Assembly (NCBI RefSeq): GCF_015351235.1
Contig: NZ_JADKSJ010000002.1
Span: 682,001-746,000, forward strand
DNA length: 64,000 bases
Direction: 5' to 3'
Source: Plantibacter sp. VKM Ac-2880
GTDB lineage: Bacteria; Actinomycetota; Actinomycetes; Actinomycetales; Microbacteriaceae
A program made the position numbers and the translations under genes. This document shows, piece after piece, positions 43,622 to 53,159 of the stretch. The first letter of the stretch is position 1. Every line of letters starts with the position of its first letter. The notes beneath the pieces are model-generated. The model saw only the letters and a program-made list of their open reading frames with translations, searched no databases and had not been told where the DNA came from.

Positions 43622-44571
43622 TCCTCGCCGACACCAGGTGGAGCGGCGTCCACGGCATCGGTCGTTATGCGTCCGAAGTGCTCCCGCGTCTGAGCGTCGA
43701 ATGGTCGGCGCTCGAGGTGGGCGGCAAGCCGTCCGACCCGCAGGACTTCCTCCGGGTGCGCCGCACGCCGGCCGGTGAGACCATCTACTCCCCCGGCTAC
43801 AACGGGTTCCTGGCGCGTTCGCCGCAGGTGGTCACCGTGCACGACCTCATCCATCTACACCCCACCACCGGTCGCCGCGCCGTCTACCTCGCGCACTACT
43901 CGACCGTCCTGCGCCCGATCATCCGCCGCAACCGCCTCGTACTTACCGTCTCCGAGACGTCGAAACGCGCGATCGAGGAGTGGGTGGACGACGACCGCGT
44001 CCGCGTCGTGAACGCCGGGAACGGTTTGTCCGAGGCGTTCCACCCGGGGGACGCCTCGGCCACCGCCGATGACGCTGCTCCCTACTTCCTCTACGTCGGG
44101 AACCTGCGGGCACACAAGAACGTCGATGTGGTGTTCCGAGCCCTGGCGCGCGTCCCCGACGCGAGACTCGTCGTGGTCATGAACGACCGCGAAGGTGCGG
44201 TGCGTCGCGCCACCGAGCTCGGTGTCGCCGACCGGGTCGAAGTGCGCAGCGGACTGACGGACCCGGAGCTCGCCGAGCTGTACCGTGGCGCCGTGGCGAC
44301 CGTCTTCCCGTCGCTGGTCGAAGGTTTCGGGCTCCCCGCGGTCGAGAGCATCGCGTGCGGCACGCCGGTGATCTTCTGGGAAGGCTGCGAGTCGATCGCC
44401 GAGATTTCGAGCGAGCAGGGGTTCCCGGTCGGTGACGCACACGACGACGTCGCGTGGGCCGGAGCAATGGAGCGCGTCCTGTCGGAACGCCCCAGCGCGG
44501 CTCCTCTCGCCGCGGCATACAGCTGGGAGCGGACGGCCGAGCTCGTGTCGAACACCCTCCGGGCACGCTGA
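43618..44571 (+). CDS. Glycosyltransferase family 4
   Basis: A 317-residue, compact GT-B enzyme. Motifs: DTRWSGVHGIGRYASEVL (glycine loop at the N-terminus), TVHDLIHLH, YVGNLRAHKNVDVVFRAL and FPSLVEGFGLPAVESIACGTPVI (donor binding, E-x7-E). The N-terminus resembles mannosyl- and rhamnosyl-transferases of O-antigen clusters, but the donor is unknown. It is coupled both ways: ATGA overlap with the preceding gene and TGATG with the next. The length is at the low end for GT4 because the acceptor domain is short. Confidence 0.9.
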   Translation: MILADTRWSGVHGIGRYASEVLPRLSVEWSALEVGGKPSDPQDFLRVRRTPAGETIYSPGYNGFLARSPQVVTVHDLIHLHPTTGRRAVYLAHYSTVLRPIIRRNRLVLTVSETSKRAIEEWVDDDRVRVVNAGNGLSEAFHPGDASATADDAAPYFLYVGNLRAHKNVDVVFRALARVPDARLVVVMNDREGAVRRATELGVADRVEVRSGLTDPELAELYRGAVATVFPSLVEGFGLPAVESIACGTPVIFWEGCESIAEISSEQGFPVGDAHDDVAWAGAMERVLSERPSAAPLAAAYSWERTAELVSNTLRAR

Positions 44572-45470
44572 TGGTCGCAGAGCGCGACGAAGCCGCCACG
44601 TCCAAGCACACGGTCGCCGCGGTCGTCCTGAACTGGCGCGACGCGTCCAACACGACCGAGTGTCTCGCCTCGCTCGCGCAGGACGCTGAGCTGAACCGAA
44701 TCGTCATCGTGGACAACGAGTCCGATGGAACGTTGAGGCAAGCGCTCAGCACTCCCGGGACGCCTGAACACGTCCTGCTCGAGCGCGCGGAGAACGGCGG
44801 ATTCTCGGCGGGCGTGAACGTCGGACTCCGACACGCACTCGAAGCCGGTGTCGACTTCGTGCTGGTCATCAACAACGATGCCAGGCTCAGCCCCGGCGCC
44901 GTGTCGACCATGCTGGCGGAGTTCGAGCGCGACGCGACCGTGGGCATCGTCGGCCCGGCGATCGTGAACGAGGACGGGTCGCCTCAGGCGCTCGGTCCGC
45001 GCATCAGCTTCCCGCTGCGCATCGACGAGACCGCCGGTTCGGCGCATCCGGACTTCGTGACCTGGGCCTGCGTCCTCGTCTCCCGCCAGCTGTTGGAAGC
45101 CGTCGGTCTGCTGGACGAGACCTTCTTCATGTACTGGGAGGACGTGGAGTTCGGTTACCGCACTCGCGCCGCAGGATTCCGGCTGGCGGTCGCGCCGCGC
45201 GCAACCGTCGCCCATGCGGTCTCCTCCTCGCACAGCATCGCGGGCGACCGCGTCCAGCTCTACTCTGCCTACGGCCTCGGACGGATAGCCGCTCGGCACC
45301 GTCCCTTCCTCGTCGCCTCCGGTATCCGAGCGGTGCTTCGGGTGGGCAAGCGGCTCGCCGCACGACGGGTACGCTTCGCCATGGACATCTGGCTGGCCTA
45401 CCGCGATGGGCTGCGAGAAACGGAACAACCCGCGTTCGAACGGGTGACGAAGGAGTCCTGGCCACGATGA
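44571..45470 (+). CDS. Glycosyltransferase family 2 (rhamnosyltransferase-like)
   Basis: 299 residues, GT-A fold. Features are the N-terminal strand VAAVVLNWRDASNTTECLAS, RIVIVDNESDG, the nucleotide/metal motif in FVLVINNDARLSPGA (NND in place of DxD), and TFFMYWEDVEFGYRTRAAG near the catalytic base, as in WbbL-like rhamnosyltransferases. The frame runs 117 bases upstream inside the previous gene, but the ATG at 44571 overlaps that gene's stop by one base and starts the conserved domain. It is one of six glycosyltransferases predicted to build the repeat unit. Confidence 0.9.
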   Translation: MVAERDEAATSKHTVAAVVLNWRDASNTTECLASLAQDAELNRIVIVDNESDGTLRQALSTPGTPEHVLLERAENGGFSAGVNVGLRHALEAGVDFVLVINNDARLSPGAVSTMLAEFERDATVGIVGPAIVNEDGSPQALGPRISFPLRIDETAGSAHPDFVTWACVLVSRQLLEAVGLLDETFFMYWEDVEFGYRTRAAGFRLAVAPRATVAHAVSSSHSIAGDRVQLYSAYGLGRIAARHRPFLVASGIRAVLRVGKRLAARRVRFAMDIWLAYRDGLRETEQPAFERVTKESWPR

Positions 45471-46570
45471 CGCAGCGGCCCATTGCGCGGTACTACCGCG
45501 GTGCACGCACAACCCACCTCGAGCGTCTCCACGACAGCACGCCGGGCGACTTCTTCTATCAGAAGCCGATGTACGACTTCGACGTCTCGCGAGCCCCGGC
45601 AGGTGCCAGAGTCGAACAGACCTCGTTCCTCCAGGTCGCGGTACTCGTCCTCAAGGGGACGTACGCGAAGCTCGAGATCGTCGAACCGTACGCGCCGAGC
45701 GCTCTGCCCCAGAACCTGGTGCTCGCCCTGGCGTCGCGGGTCGGGCGGGTGTTGCATCGTCGGCCGACACAGCTCGTGACGTATGCGATCGAGAACGCGG
45801 ACCTGCCGCGCAAGGTCGCTGCGAGCACCCGACTGCCCGTCGCGGTGACCCGCGCGCTGCTTCGCATGACGGTCGGGTTCTGTTACCGGTCGCTGAGTCG
45901 CGTGGCCTTCGGTACCGCAGACGCCGAAGCGAACTACGCGGCACTGCTCGGCGCTCGAACGAAGGGTGGTTCACCCGAGACGACGCTGATCTGGGGTCTC
46001 CCCACCGCACACCCGACGGCTTCAGCCATGACGGCGACAGCAGCGGGCGCGACGGTGCTGTTCGTGGGTGCGCTCGACGAACGTAAGGGGATCCGACAGC
46101 TCATGGGCAGCTGGTCGGACGTGCTGGCCGAGCTACCCGATGCCACCTTGCACATTCTCGGCAAAGGACCGCTGGAGGCTGAGGTCGTCGCCTGGGCGAA
46201 GACCGCCTCGCACACATCCATCCTCATCGATCCTTCCCGCGAGGTGATCCTCGATGCCCAGCGCAAGGCCGACGTGCTCGTGCTGTTGTCGCAGCCCTTC
46301 ACCAACTGGAAGGAACAGATCGGCCTACCGATCGTCGAGGGTCTGAGCGTTGGGACGGAGATCGTCGCGAGCACGGAGACAGGGATCGCAGGGTGGCTGG
46401 AGGACCACGGACACCGTGTCCTGGCACCAGACGCTCCTCGCACGGAACTGGCCGGCGCGATCACCGGCGCCTTGCGCTCTCGTCGGTCTCGCTCGGCTGT
46501 ACTCGCCGATCTTCCTGAGGTCGACGGCCGGCTGGCCGCAGACCGGTGGTTGTTCGCACCGTCGATCTAG
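45467..46570 (+). CDS. Glycosyltransferase family 4
   Basis: A 367-residue GT-B-type enzyme. The N-terminal half (ARYYRGARTTHLERLHDS, YDFDVSRAPAG) is divergent. The C-terminal half has VLFVGALDERKGIRQLMGSW, LHILGKGPLE and LLSQPFTNWKEQIGLPIVEGLSVGTEIVAS, the donor site with E-x7-E. It overlaps the preceding GT2 stop by 4 bp and is the last gene of this plus-strand run. It converges with the Wzy-like gene ~70 bp later. Confidence 0.85.
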   Translation: MTQRPIARYYRGARTTHLERLHDSTPGDFFYQKPMYDFDVSRAPAGARVEQTSFLQVAVLVLKGTYAKLEIVEPYAPSALPQNLVLALASRVGRVLHRRPTQLVTYAIENADLPRKVAASTRLPVAVTRALLRMTVGFCYRSLSRVAFGTADAEANYAALLGARTKGGSPETTLIWGLPTAHPTASAMTATAAGATVLFVGALDERKGIRQLMGSWSDVLAELPDATLHILGKGPLEAEVVAWAKTASHTSILIDPSREVILDAQRKADVLVLLSQPFTNWKEQIGLPIVEGLSVGTEIVASTETGIAGWLEDHGHRVLAPDAPRTELAGAITGALRSRRSRSAVLADLPEVDGRLAADRWLFAPSI

Positions 46571-46643
46571 TCTCCAAAACGGCGGCACCGTGGTCGAGCC
46601 GCCGCCCACATCGAGCGTTCTACGAGGTGACTCCGGTCGGTTG

Positions 46644-48044
46644 TCAGGCCGAGGACTCCGCCGAAGCTACGCCGGCGGGAGCTCTGCGAGATGCGAAGAT
46701 CACTCTGCCCGACGAGGGAAGATGCGCGTCGACGGGATGTGCCTGGTCCTCATCAGTGCGAACAGGAGCCGTCACGGCTGCGGCCGCGAGCGCTGCGGGA
46801 AGGAACCACGTGGGGAAGAGCATGTAGCTTGAATCGATGCTCGCTCCGATGGCGAGCGTCAACCAGACGACCCACATACCGCTTCGACGCGAGATGGAAC
46901 GCGCAATGATGGTGATGAGCAGGACCATCCCGAAGATGCCGATCTGCATCATCATTCCGATGAATCCCTCTGCCGGAGTGCGCCACGTCGCCATCCCGAA
47001 GAAGTACTCAAGTGGCGTCAACTGTGACAGCACCATGGACCACACGTCACTTCGGCCAGCACCTCCCGATGCCAGGATATTGTCGATCGAGTAGCGCTCG
47101 ATGAAGCCGGGCTGAACGGTGATCACCGTCATCACGACTCCCACTGCCACGGCAGAGATAGCCAGCTTGCGGCTCAGGCTTCCGCCACGGAGGAACACGA
47201 CAAGTGTCACGATGACGGCCGCGAGAATGGCGGTCCGTGAGCCGGAGAGCGCGATCGCCGCGAGCGCACCAAGGAGGACGACGACGTCCTGAACACTGGA
47301 TTGCTTCTTCGCAATCCGCAGCAGTGCGGCCGAGAAGAACACCGCAGCCGCCAGACCAAAGATGTTCCCGTTCTGGTACGTCGACGGAATCTTCGAGAAG
47401 TCGGCAACGGTGCTCGAGTAGATGACGTTGTTCTTTTCCAGGATGTCATCGCCAAGTGCGTAGGAAAGGCCGGGAATCGCGGTCTCGACCACCCCACCGA
47501 CGAACTGGACGAGCGCGTACACGCAGGCAACGAGGAATCCACGCTCCAAACTCTTGCGGATGGGCGTGCCGTCTCCCTTGAGGTGAGTCGTCATGACGAG
47601 GAGGACGACTGGGATCGCAGACCAGGCGAGCAGCTGGAACGCAGGTGAGAAACCGGCCGGGAGCCCGACGGCGACCACCCGGCACAGTACCCAGACCAGG
47701 TAGATCAGCAGCAGGATGTCCATCGTCGGGGCGCGACGCTTCCATCCGAGAGCGATCGTGGCGAGCGCGACGGCGAGGATGAGCCCGAACAAGAACACAG
47801 GAAACGGGAATCCGTCGACTTTGATCCCGGCTTTCGGGAACGCCGCCGTCAAGAAAGCGAGGACGCACGCCGCCTGCAGTGGTTTGAAAAGTGCCCACAC
47901 GATGAGCAGTCCCGCCCCGAGGAGCAGCAAGGAGATCACTGGTGAGAGAAAACGAAGACATGCGAGCACAAGAACCGCCGTAGCGATAGCACCGCCGATC
48001 CCCCAGACCACCCCGCGATTGTTCACTGGTCCAGTATGACTCAC
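46644..48044 (-). CDS. O-antigen ligase/polymerase-like membrane protein (Wzy-like)
   Basis: A multi-spanning protein of ~466 residues with about 11-12 helices and one larger extracytoplasmic loop (~195-240: YALGDDILEKNNVIYSS, FSKIPSTYQNGNIFGLA), the pattern of the Wzy_C/O-antigen ligase family. ALSGSRTAILAAVIVTL is a typical segment. It would polymerise repeat units on the outer face of the membrane. The start is uncertain: GTG at 48044 (used), GTG at 48026 or ATG at 48176, none with a clear ribosome site. It is the only gene of the sugar-assembly run on the minus strand, between two plus-strand blocks. Confidence 0.82.
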   Translation of the reverse strand: MSHTGPVNNRGVVWGIGGAIATAVLVLACLRFLSPVISLLLLGAGLLIVWALFKPLQAACVLAFLTAAFPKAGIKVDGFPFPVFLFGLILAVALATIALGWKRRAPTMDILLLIYLVWVLCRVVAVGLPAGFSPAFQLLAWSAIPVVLLVMTTHLKGDGTPIRKSLERGFLVACVYALVQFVGGVVETAIPGLSYALGDDILEKNNVIYSSTVADFSKIPSTYQNGNIFGLAAAVFFSAALLRIAKKQSSVQDVVVLLGALAAIALSGSRTAILAAVIVTLVVFLRGGSLSRKLAISAVAVGVVMTVITVQPGFIERYSIDNILASGGAGRSDVWSMVLSQLTPLEYFFGMATWRTPAEGFIGMMMQIGIFGMVLLITIIARSISRRSGMWVVWLTLAIGASIDSSYMLFPTWFLPAALAAAAVTAPVRTDEDQAHPVDAHLPSSGRVIFASRRAPAGVASAESSA

Positions 48045-48283
48045 CTGACGAGTGGTCCCGAGAGTTCTCTCCGCTGTCGCGGGCACGAATGACACCCCGC
48101 AGAATGACAGGCATCCCGGACGAGTGCGGCGACGTTCAGCGATGTGGCCCCTTGGTAGGCTGAGGCGCACCATCACGCTCAGGACAGCGCTGAGATCACG
48201 CCACTTGTTCCCGCTTCGCCCTGAAAGGCATCTTGTATGGGTCGGCTGCCACTTCCGGAGCTCTCGCGATGTGAGGACGACGC

Positions 48284-49354
48284 ATGAGAATCGCGATCTT
48301 CACCCCCGACATCACGTCGAACTCGCTCGGTCGCACCTACTGCCTGTGGCTGCTGATGCGGGCCAATGGCTGGGAGACCCAGGTGTTCGCCCCACGCGGT
48401 GGAGATATCTGGGGGCCGCTCCGCGGCGGAGACTTCGCCGCGAATTGCCGCACCGTCGACGAGGGCGATCCGGAACTCTTTGCGGCTGTCGAGGCTGCCG
48501 ACCTGGTCCTCGCAGTCAAGCCGGTCGAGACTTCCTTCGGTCGTGCGAAACGGCTAGCCAGTGCTGCAGAGCGACCACTCCTCCTCGATGTCGACGACCC
48601 GGATCTCGAAGCCGCGCTGTCCTGGCGGCGACCGCTGCGGCGCTTCGCGAAGGGCATCCTGAAGTTCGGCGCCGTTCGCAAGAACAAAGAGCTGAAACGG
48701 CTCGCCCTGCAGGCGGACACCATCGTGAGCAATCCGGTCCTCCAAGCCATCTACGGCGGGCCAATCGTTCCCCACGTCCGCGACGACCGTGGCTTCGGAG
48801 CACCGCACACCAGCTCCAAGCCCTCCATCGCATTCGTCGGCACGAATCGGAAGCACAAGGGCGTCGACATCCTGCGGGATGCGGTCGCGAACCGTCAGGA
48901 TCTTGAAGTCACGCTCAAGCTCACTGACGAAGCGCCTGAGGATGCCCGACCCTGGGAGCAGTGGGTCGGCATGACATCCTTCGATGAGGGCCTGGCCCTG
49001 GTCGAGAACGCGGACATCGTGGTGATCCCGAGCAAAGACGACGGATACGCCCATGGCCAGCTCCCGGCGAAGTTGATGGACGCCATGCTCGCCGGTCGCG
49101 CGGTCATTGTGAGCGACATCGAACCCATGACCTGGGCGGTGGGGTCCGGCGGTCTGACGGTGGAACCGTCGTCTGTCTCGGCGCTCGCTTCGGCGATCGG
49201 GGAGGTGTCGTCTCCGGACACCCGGACATCGTTGGGAGAGCAGGCAAGGGAACGAGCCCTCGCGTTGTTCACGGTCGAAGCACATCAAGCCGCATTTCGG
49301 GCGATATGCGAGGGCGCTGTTCGTCGGTTCTCGCAGGAGACGGGTATCAAATGA
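48284..49354 (+). CDS. Glycosyltransferase (GT-B, family 4-like)
   Basis: 356 residues. It starts IAIFTPDITSNSLGRTYCLW (acceptor domain), with LLLDVDDPDLEAALSW in the middle and SIAFVGTNRKHKGVDILRDAV and VVIPSKDDGYAHGQLPAKLMDAMLAGRAVIVSDI at the donor site. LDVDDP is found in GT4 members of actinobacterial EPS clusters. ATG at 48284 is preceded by GAGGACGACGC. It overlaps the WsaF-like gene by 4 bp. The ~240 bp upstream, shared with the divergent Wzy-like gene, probably holds promoters. Confidence 0.85.
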   Translation: MRIAIFTPDITSNSLGRTYCLWLLMRANGWETQVFAPRGGDIWGPLRGGDFAANCRTVDEGDPELFAAVEAADLVLAVKPVETSFGRAKRLASAAERPLLLDVDDPDLEAALSWRRPLRRFAKGILKFGAVRKNKELKRLALQADTIVSNPVLQAIYGGPIVPHVRDDRGFGAPHTSSKPSIAFVGTNRKHKGVDILRDAVANRQDLEVTLKLTDEAPEDARPWEQWVGMTSFDEGLALVENADIVVIPSKDDGYAHGQLPAKLMDAMLAGRAVIVSDIEPMTWAVGSGGLTVEPSSVSALASAIGEVSSPDTRTSLGEQARERALALFTVEAHQAAFRAICEGAVRRFSQETGIK

Positions 49355-50613
49355 ACGCTGCTCTCAACCAGGTGCGGACTCTTGCGATGCGAGCCAGACG
49401 CAAGGCGAAGCGGGACCGGGTCGAGCGGGGCTTCATCGAAGCATCCGCTCGGGTGCCGGGGGCCAACGCCTTCGTAGGCCTCAACCCGATGAGCCTCGCG
49501 GTCGCATCGATCCGACCGAGCGACCAGGTCCGGCCCCGTGTTTCGCTGATCGTGCCCGAGATCAAGGCCGAAGCCATCTTCGCCGGAATACGCACAGCGT
49601 TGGAGGTCAGCGTGGGTGTGGCGAACTCGCTTGAGCTACCACTCCGCATCTTCGCGCTGTGGGATGAGCCCAACCCGCAGGCGTCCGCCATCATACGAGC
49701 GTTCCTGAGGGACGAGTTCGGTCTGTCACGTTGGGCCGAGGTCGAGGTCCTCCACGTCGCGGCGCTCACCGGTCTGTCCGTCAGCGCGGACGAACTGTGG
49801 ATCGGCACGCATTGGACCACCGTCCACCCACTCGATGTCGCATCTCGACTCACGGTGATCAGTCCGGACCGCGTCATCTATCTCGCTCAGGACTATGAGC
49901 CCGGTTTCTATCCCTGGTCGACGGAATTCGCCCTTGCTCGAGCCACCTACCACGCCGGTTTCCGCCTGGTGGTGAACTCCGAACCGCTCGCTGCATACCT
50001 CCGGGATGCAGAGCATCTCGATGTCGATCCAGCACTGGTGTTCGCACCGAGTCTCGATCTTGGACGCCTCGAGGATTCGGCTGTGAATCGGCGGAAGTCC
50101 ACTAAGCCTTCGGTGATGTTCTACGGGCGGCCGAACAAACCCCGCAACCTCTTCGCCATCGGAATCTCCGCCTTGAAGCTCTCCGCCACATCGAAGGTGG
50201 GAAGCGGAGTCGCGTATTCGTCCGTCGGAGAGTCGCACGCTACCGTCGCACTGTCGGACACCACCACGCTTGCGTCGCGCGGGAAGTTGTCCTGGCAGGG
50301 CTACTTCGAACTGCTCTCGAGCACGGACGTGATGTTCTCACTGCAGCACAGCCCACACCCCTCTCATCCACCCCTCGACTCAGTCGTCTCCGGTGGCATC
50401 ACTGTGACGAACGAGCTGGCCGGCACCCGAGCCGCTCTGCACCCACGACTGCTCACCGCCGAGCCTGACCCCACTCTCCTCGGCCAGCGGTTGAACGATG
50501 CCATTGAGATGGCCCGATCGAGCGAACCCGCTGGATTCGATTCCTCGTTCATCACGAAACTCGGCGCGCCGCTGACCGACGTCGTGAAGCACGCCAGCGC
50601 GTTCGTCGCCTGA
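49351..50613 (+). CDS. WsaF-like rhamnosyltransferase
   Basis: A 420-residue glycosyltransferase resembling WsaF of Geobacillus S-layer glycan synthesis. The N-domain has RVSLIVPEIKAEAIFAGIRTAL and LWIGTHWTTVHPL. The linker region VIYLAQDYEPGFYPWS followed by FRLVVNSEPL is highly characteristic, and the C-domain has VMFYGRPNKPRNLFAIG and DVMFSLQHSPHPSHPPLD. Family members use dTDP-rhamnose, so the polymer probably contains rhamnose (inference). The ATG at 49351 overlaps the preceding stop (ATGA). An earlier in-frame start inside that gene is not needed. Confidence 0.87.
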   Translation: MNAALNQVRTLAMRARRKAKRDRVERGFIEASARVPGANAFVGLNPMSLAVASIRPSDQVRPRVSLIVPEIKAEAIFAGIRTALEVSVGVANSLELPLRIFALWDEPNPQASAIIRAFLRDEFGLSRWAEVEVLHVAALTGLSVSADELWIGTHWTTVHPLDVASRLTVISPDRVIYLAQDYEPGFYPWSTEFALARATYHAGFRLVVNSEPLAAYLRDAEHLDVDPALVFAPSLDLGRLEDSAVNRRKSTKPSVMFYGRPNKPRNLFAIGISALKLSATSKVGSGVAYSSVGESHATVALSDTTTLASRGKLSWQGYFELLSSTDVMFSLQHSPHPSHPPLDSVVSGGITVTNELAGTRAALHPRLLTAEPDPTLLGQRLNDAIEMARSSEPAGFDSSFITKLGAPLTDVVKHASAFVA

Positions 50614-50636
50614 CCAGGATGCGTGCCTAACATCTG

Positions 50637-51872
50637 ATGAGAAGACTGCGCCAAGCCTCGAACCTCCTCCTGTACCTGCTCATCCCGGGCCTCGGAGCGG
50701 CTACTCCGCTGCTGGTCTATCCGGCGTTGACTGCCCAATACGGGAGCACTGGTTTCGCCGCGGTCGCAGTCGCGCAGTCGCTCGGACTTGCGGGCGCGAC
50801 CATCTGCGAGCTCGGATGGAGCGTCCTCGGGCCACAGCGTGTTGCGAGAGCGCAGACGGCTGAGCGCGCATCGCTGTACCAATCGGCGTTGGCGACGAAG
50901 TTGCTCGCGACCCTGATCGGAGCGCCGATCGCGGCTGTGGCAGCGGCCGTCATCGCGACCGACTACAAACCCGCCGCCGCTGTCCTGGCCGCTGCTTCGG
51001 TGGCAACCTGCCTCAGCCCGGGTTGGTTCCTTGTCGGGGCAAACCGTCCGCTCGCCATTCTGGCGTTCGAAGGCATCCCGCGGCTGCTCATCATGGCGGC
51101 GGTCGCCGGCCTCCTCCTCGCCGGCGCACCGCTCCTGGTTTACGGTATTGGCACCCTCGTCGCGGTCATCTTCACGCAGGTCGCAGTCTCGCTTCGCTTC
51201 GGCCAGCGCCTCCTCCCCCAGCTCTCGGCATTCACCAGCGGCGGGGCCATCATCAAGCAGCAACTCCCGTTGACCGGCGGCCGCGCTGTCAGCGTGGTCT
51301 ACACCTCGCTGCCGATCGCGATCGTGGGATTGGTGAATCCTTCCGCCGTGGCGGTCTTCGCTGCCGTCGACCGACTCATGCGCATGGCGCTCGCCATCCT
51401 TGGCGGCGTGCCCAGCCGATTGCAGAGTTGGGTCGGCAGCGCTCCCGAGGATGGACGCGTCAAACGAAGTCGCCAGTCGCTCCTGATGAACGCCGCTCTC
51501 GGCGCCATATCTGGCGTCGGGTTCGCGGTCCTCGTCCCGTTCGTCGCAAACCTCGTCTTCTCGGGGACGATCGACATCGTCTGGCAGGTCGCCGTGCTTG
51601 GTGGCGCGATCCTGTTCGCGATCTGCGCTTCACGAGGGTTCGGATTGTCGCTCGTGGCTGAGGGTCGCGCCAACTGGATCGCCCTGGCAAACGTCCTCGC
51701 GGCTGTTGCTGGTGTGGCGACCACGTTCGCGCTCACGGGCCCGCTCGGTGCACCAGGCGCACAGCTCGGCGGGCTTGGTGCGGAAGTCGTGGGCATCGCC
51801 GTGCAGGCGTTCTGTCTCTTCCTCATGAAGCGACCGCCGCGCGACGCGACGACCCTGCGTGACAGTCGGTGA
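50637..51872 (+). CDS. Polysaccharide flippase (Wzx-like, MOP superfamily)
   Basis: A 411-residue protein with ~12 helices that would move lipid-linked repeat units across the membrane. The beginning (NLLLYLLIPGLGAATPLLVYPALTAQYG) and middle (LVGANRPLAILAFEGIPRLL, LPIAIVGLVNPSAVAVFAAVDRL) are typical of O-antigen/teichoic translocases. It completes a Wzx/Wzy set with the polymerase-like gene on the other strand. A decayed relative of its 3' half is present at 53160-53617. Confidence 0.88.
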   Translation: MRRLRQASNLLLYLLIPGLGAATPLLVYPALTAQYGSTGFAAVAVAQSLGLAGATICELGWSVLGPQRVARAQTAERASLYQSALATKLLATLIGAPIAAVAAAVIATDYKPAAAVLAAASVATCLSPGWFLVGANRPLAILAFEGIPRLLIMAAVAGLLLAGAPLLVYGIGTLVAVIFTQVAVSLRFGQRLLPQLSAFTSGGAIIKQQLPLTGGRAVSVVYTSLPIAIVGLVNPSAVAVFAAVDRLMRMALAILGGVPSRLQSWVGSAPEDGRVKRSRQSLLMNAALGAISGVGFAVLVPFVANLVFSGTIDIVWQVAVLGGAILFAICASRGFGLSLVAEGRANWIALANVLAAVAGVATTFALTGPLGAPGAQLGGLGAEVVGIAVQAFCLFLMKRPPRDATTLRDSR

Positions 51873-51945
51873 ATCCGCGGCCGCCCGACTGTAGCCACCC
51901 GAGGACCTGCATCACTAACTGCCACCCGGCTTCATGGAGAGAACA

Positions 51946-53139
51946 GTGACTGCTACGAACACCATTGCTTTCAGACCCTCTGCTCGAATATCAGGACTCG
52001 ACGGGCTACGTGGGATTGCAGCATTCGTCGTGCTGGTGCACCACTCGCTGCTGTTGTCTCAGCCGTTCATCGAACCGTACCGAGATCCACGCGCCGGGGG
52101 AAACGACGGGCTCATGTGGTGGCTCACCTACACGCCGCTCCACCTCCTGTGGGACGGCACTGTCGCAGTCTTCATCTTCTTTGCCCTGAGCGGATTCGTA
52201 CTCGCGTTGCCTGCTCGAAAGGGACATACGAACTGGAAGGCGTACTACCCCGCTCGAATGGTGCGCCTGTATCTCCCGGTGTGGGCTGCGGTTGCCCTCT
52301 CGTTCGTCTGGGCCGTCGTACCTGCGTCGAACCGAGGGAGTGACTGGGTCCAAGGGCATGTGACTCCGGCGCCCGGTGGAGTACTGCGCGATCTAATCCT
52401 CCTCGTCGAGGCCCCCGGTGCGACCAACAGCGCCCTCTGGTCGCTGAGGTGGGAAGTGCTGTTCTCGCTTCTCCTGCCTCTGTACGTCCTGTTCGCGATG
52501 AAACTGCGTAGGTGGCTCTGGCTGAAAGTCGCCATCCTCATCGCGCTCCTGGTCGTAGGGGCGTACCTCGGACCATCGGCACGCCCCTACTCGCTCGGCC
52601 CGCTATTCCAGCTTCCGATCTTCGCCCTTGGCTGTCTCCTTGCCTTCGAGTGGGAGATCGTCAAGCGGTCCATCGACCGCACGAGGATGCACCCGGTGGC
52701 GATCGCCGGCGCGTGCGCACTGACCGCGCTTCTGTTGTCCTCCTATTGGTTGATCTACGCCTTCCCCTTTGGGAGTGACCTCCAAGACGCTGTGGCGCCG
52801 GCGTCTCGCGTTCTTCAGGTGTTCGGAGCGCTCGGCCTGGTTGCGCTTGTTGCAGCTGTGGTCCCATTTGGACGAGTGCTCAGCACGAAGCCGCTGCTCT
52901 GGCTCGGGCACCGTTCATTTAGCCTGTATCTCGTGCACGAGCCCATGGTCGTGGCATTGGGTCGCCTCCTCGGAGAGCGAGCATCTCCGATCCTCACACT
53001 CGCGATCAGTATCCCTGTGGCGTTCGTGCTTACAGAATTGTTCTACCGGTTCATCGAGGCGCCGAGCATGGTACTCTCTCGACGAATCTCCGCGCGTGTT
53101 CGCCAGCGGCATCCACGGCCCCCAATCACGGGCGGCTAA
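51946..53139 (+). CDS. Acyltransferase family 3 membrane protein (polysaccharide O-acetylation)
   Basis: A 397-residue membrane enzyme with ten or so helices. The family signature near the N-terminus is SGLDGLRGIAAFVVLVHHS (catalytic His in HHS), followed by VAVFIFFALSGFVLALPARK and PARMVRLYLPVW. The C-terminus has SFSLYLVHEPMV. Members transfer acetyl or other acyl groups to exported sugars. An upstream in-frame ATG (51934) lacks a ribosome site, whereas the GTG at 51946 follows GGAGAG by four bases, so it is preferred. It is likely to decorate the polymer built by this locus. Confidence 0.88.
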   Translation: MTATNTIAFRPSARISGLDGLRGIAAFVVLVHHSLLLSQPFIEPYRDPRAGGNDGLMWWLTYTPLHLLWDGTVAVFIFFALSGFVLALPARKGHTNWKAYYPARMVRLYLPVWAAVALSFVWAVVPASNRGSDWVQGHVTPAPGGVLRDLILLVEAPGATNSALWSLRWEVLFSLLLPLYVLFAMKLRRWLWLKVAILIALLVVGAYLGPSARPYSLGPLFQLPIFALGCLLAFEWEIVKRSIDRTRMHPVAIAGACALTALLLSSYWLIYAFPFGSDLQDAVAPASRVLQVFGALGLVALVAAVVPFGRVLSTKPLLWLGHRSFSLYLVHEPMVVALGRLLGERASPILTLAISIPVAFVLTELFYRFIEAPSMVLSRRISARVRQRHPRPPITGG

Positions 53140-53159
53140 ACCGCCAGGACGCCTCTCCT

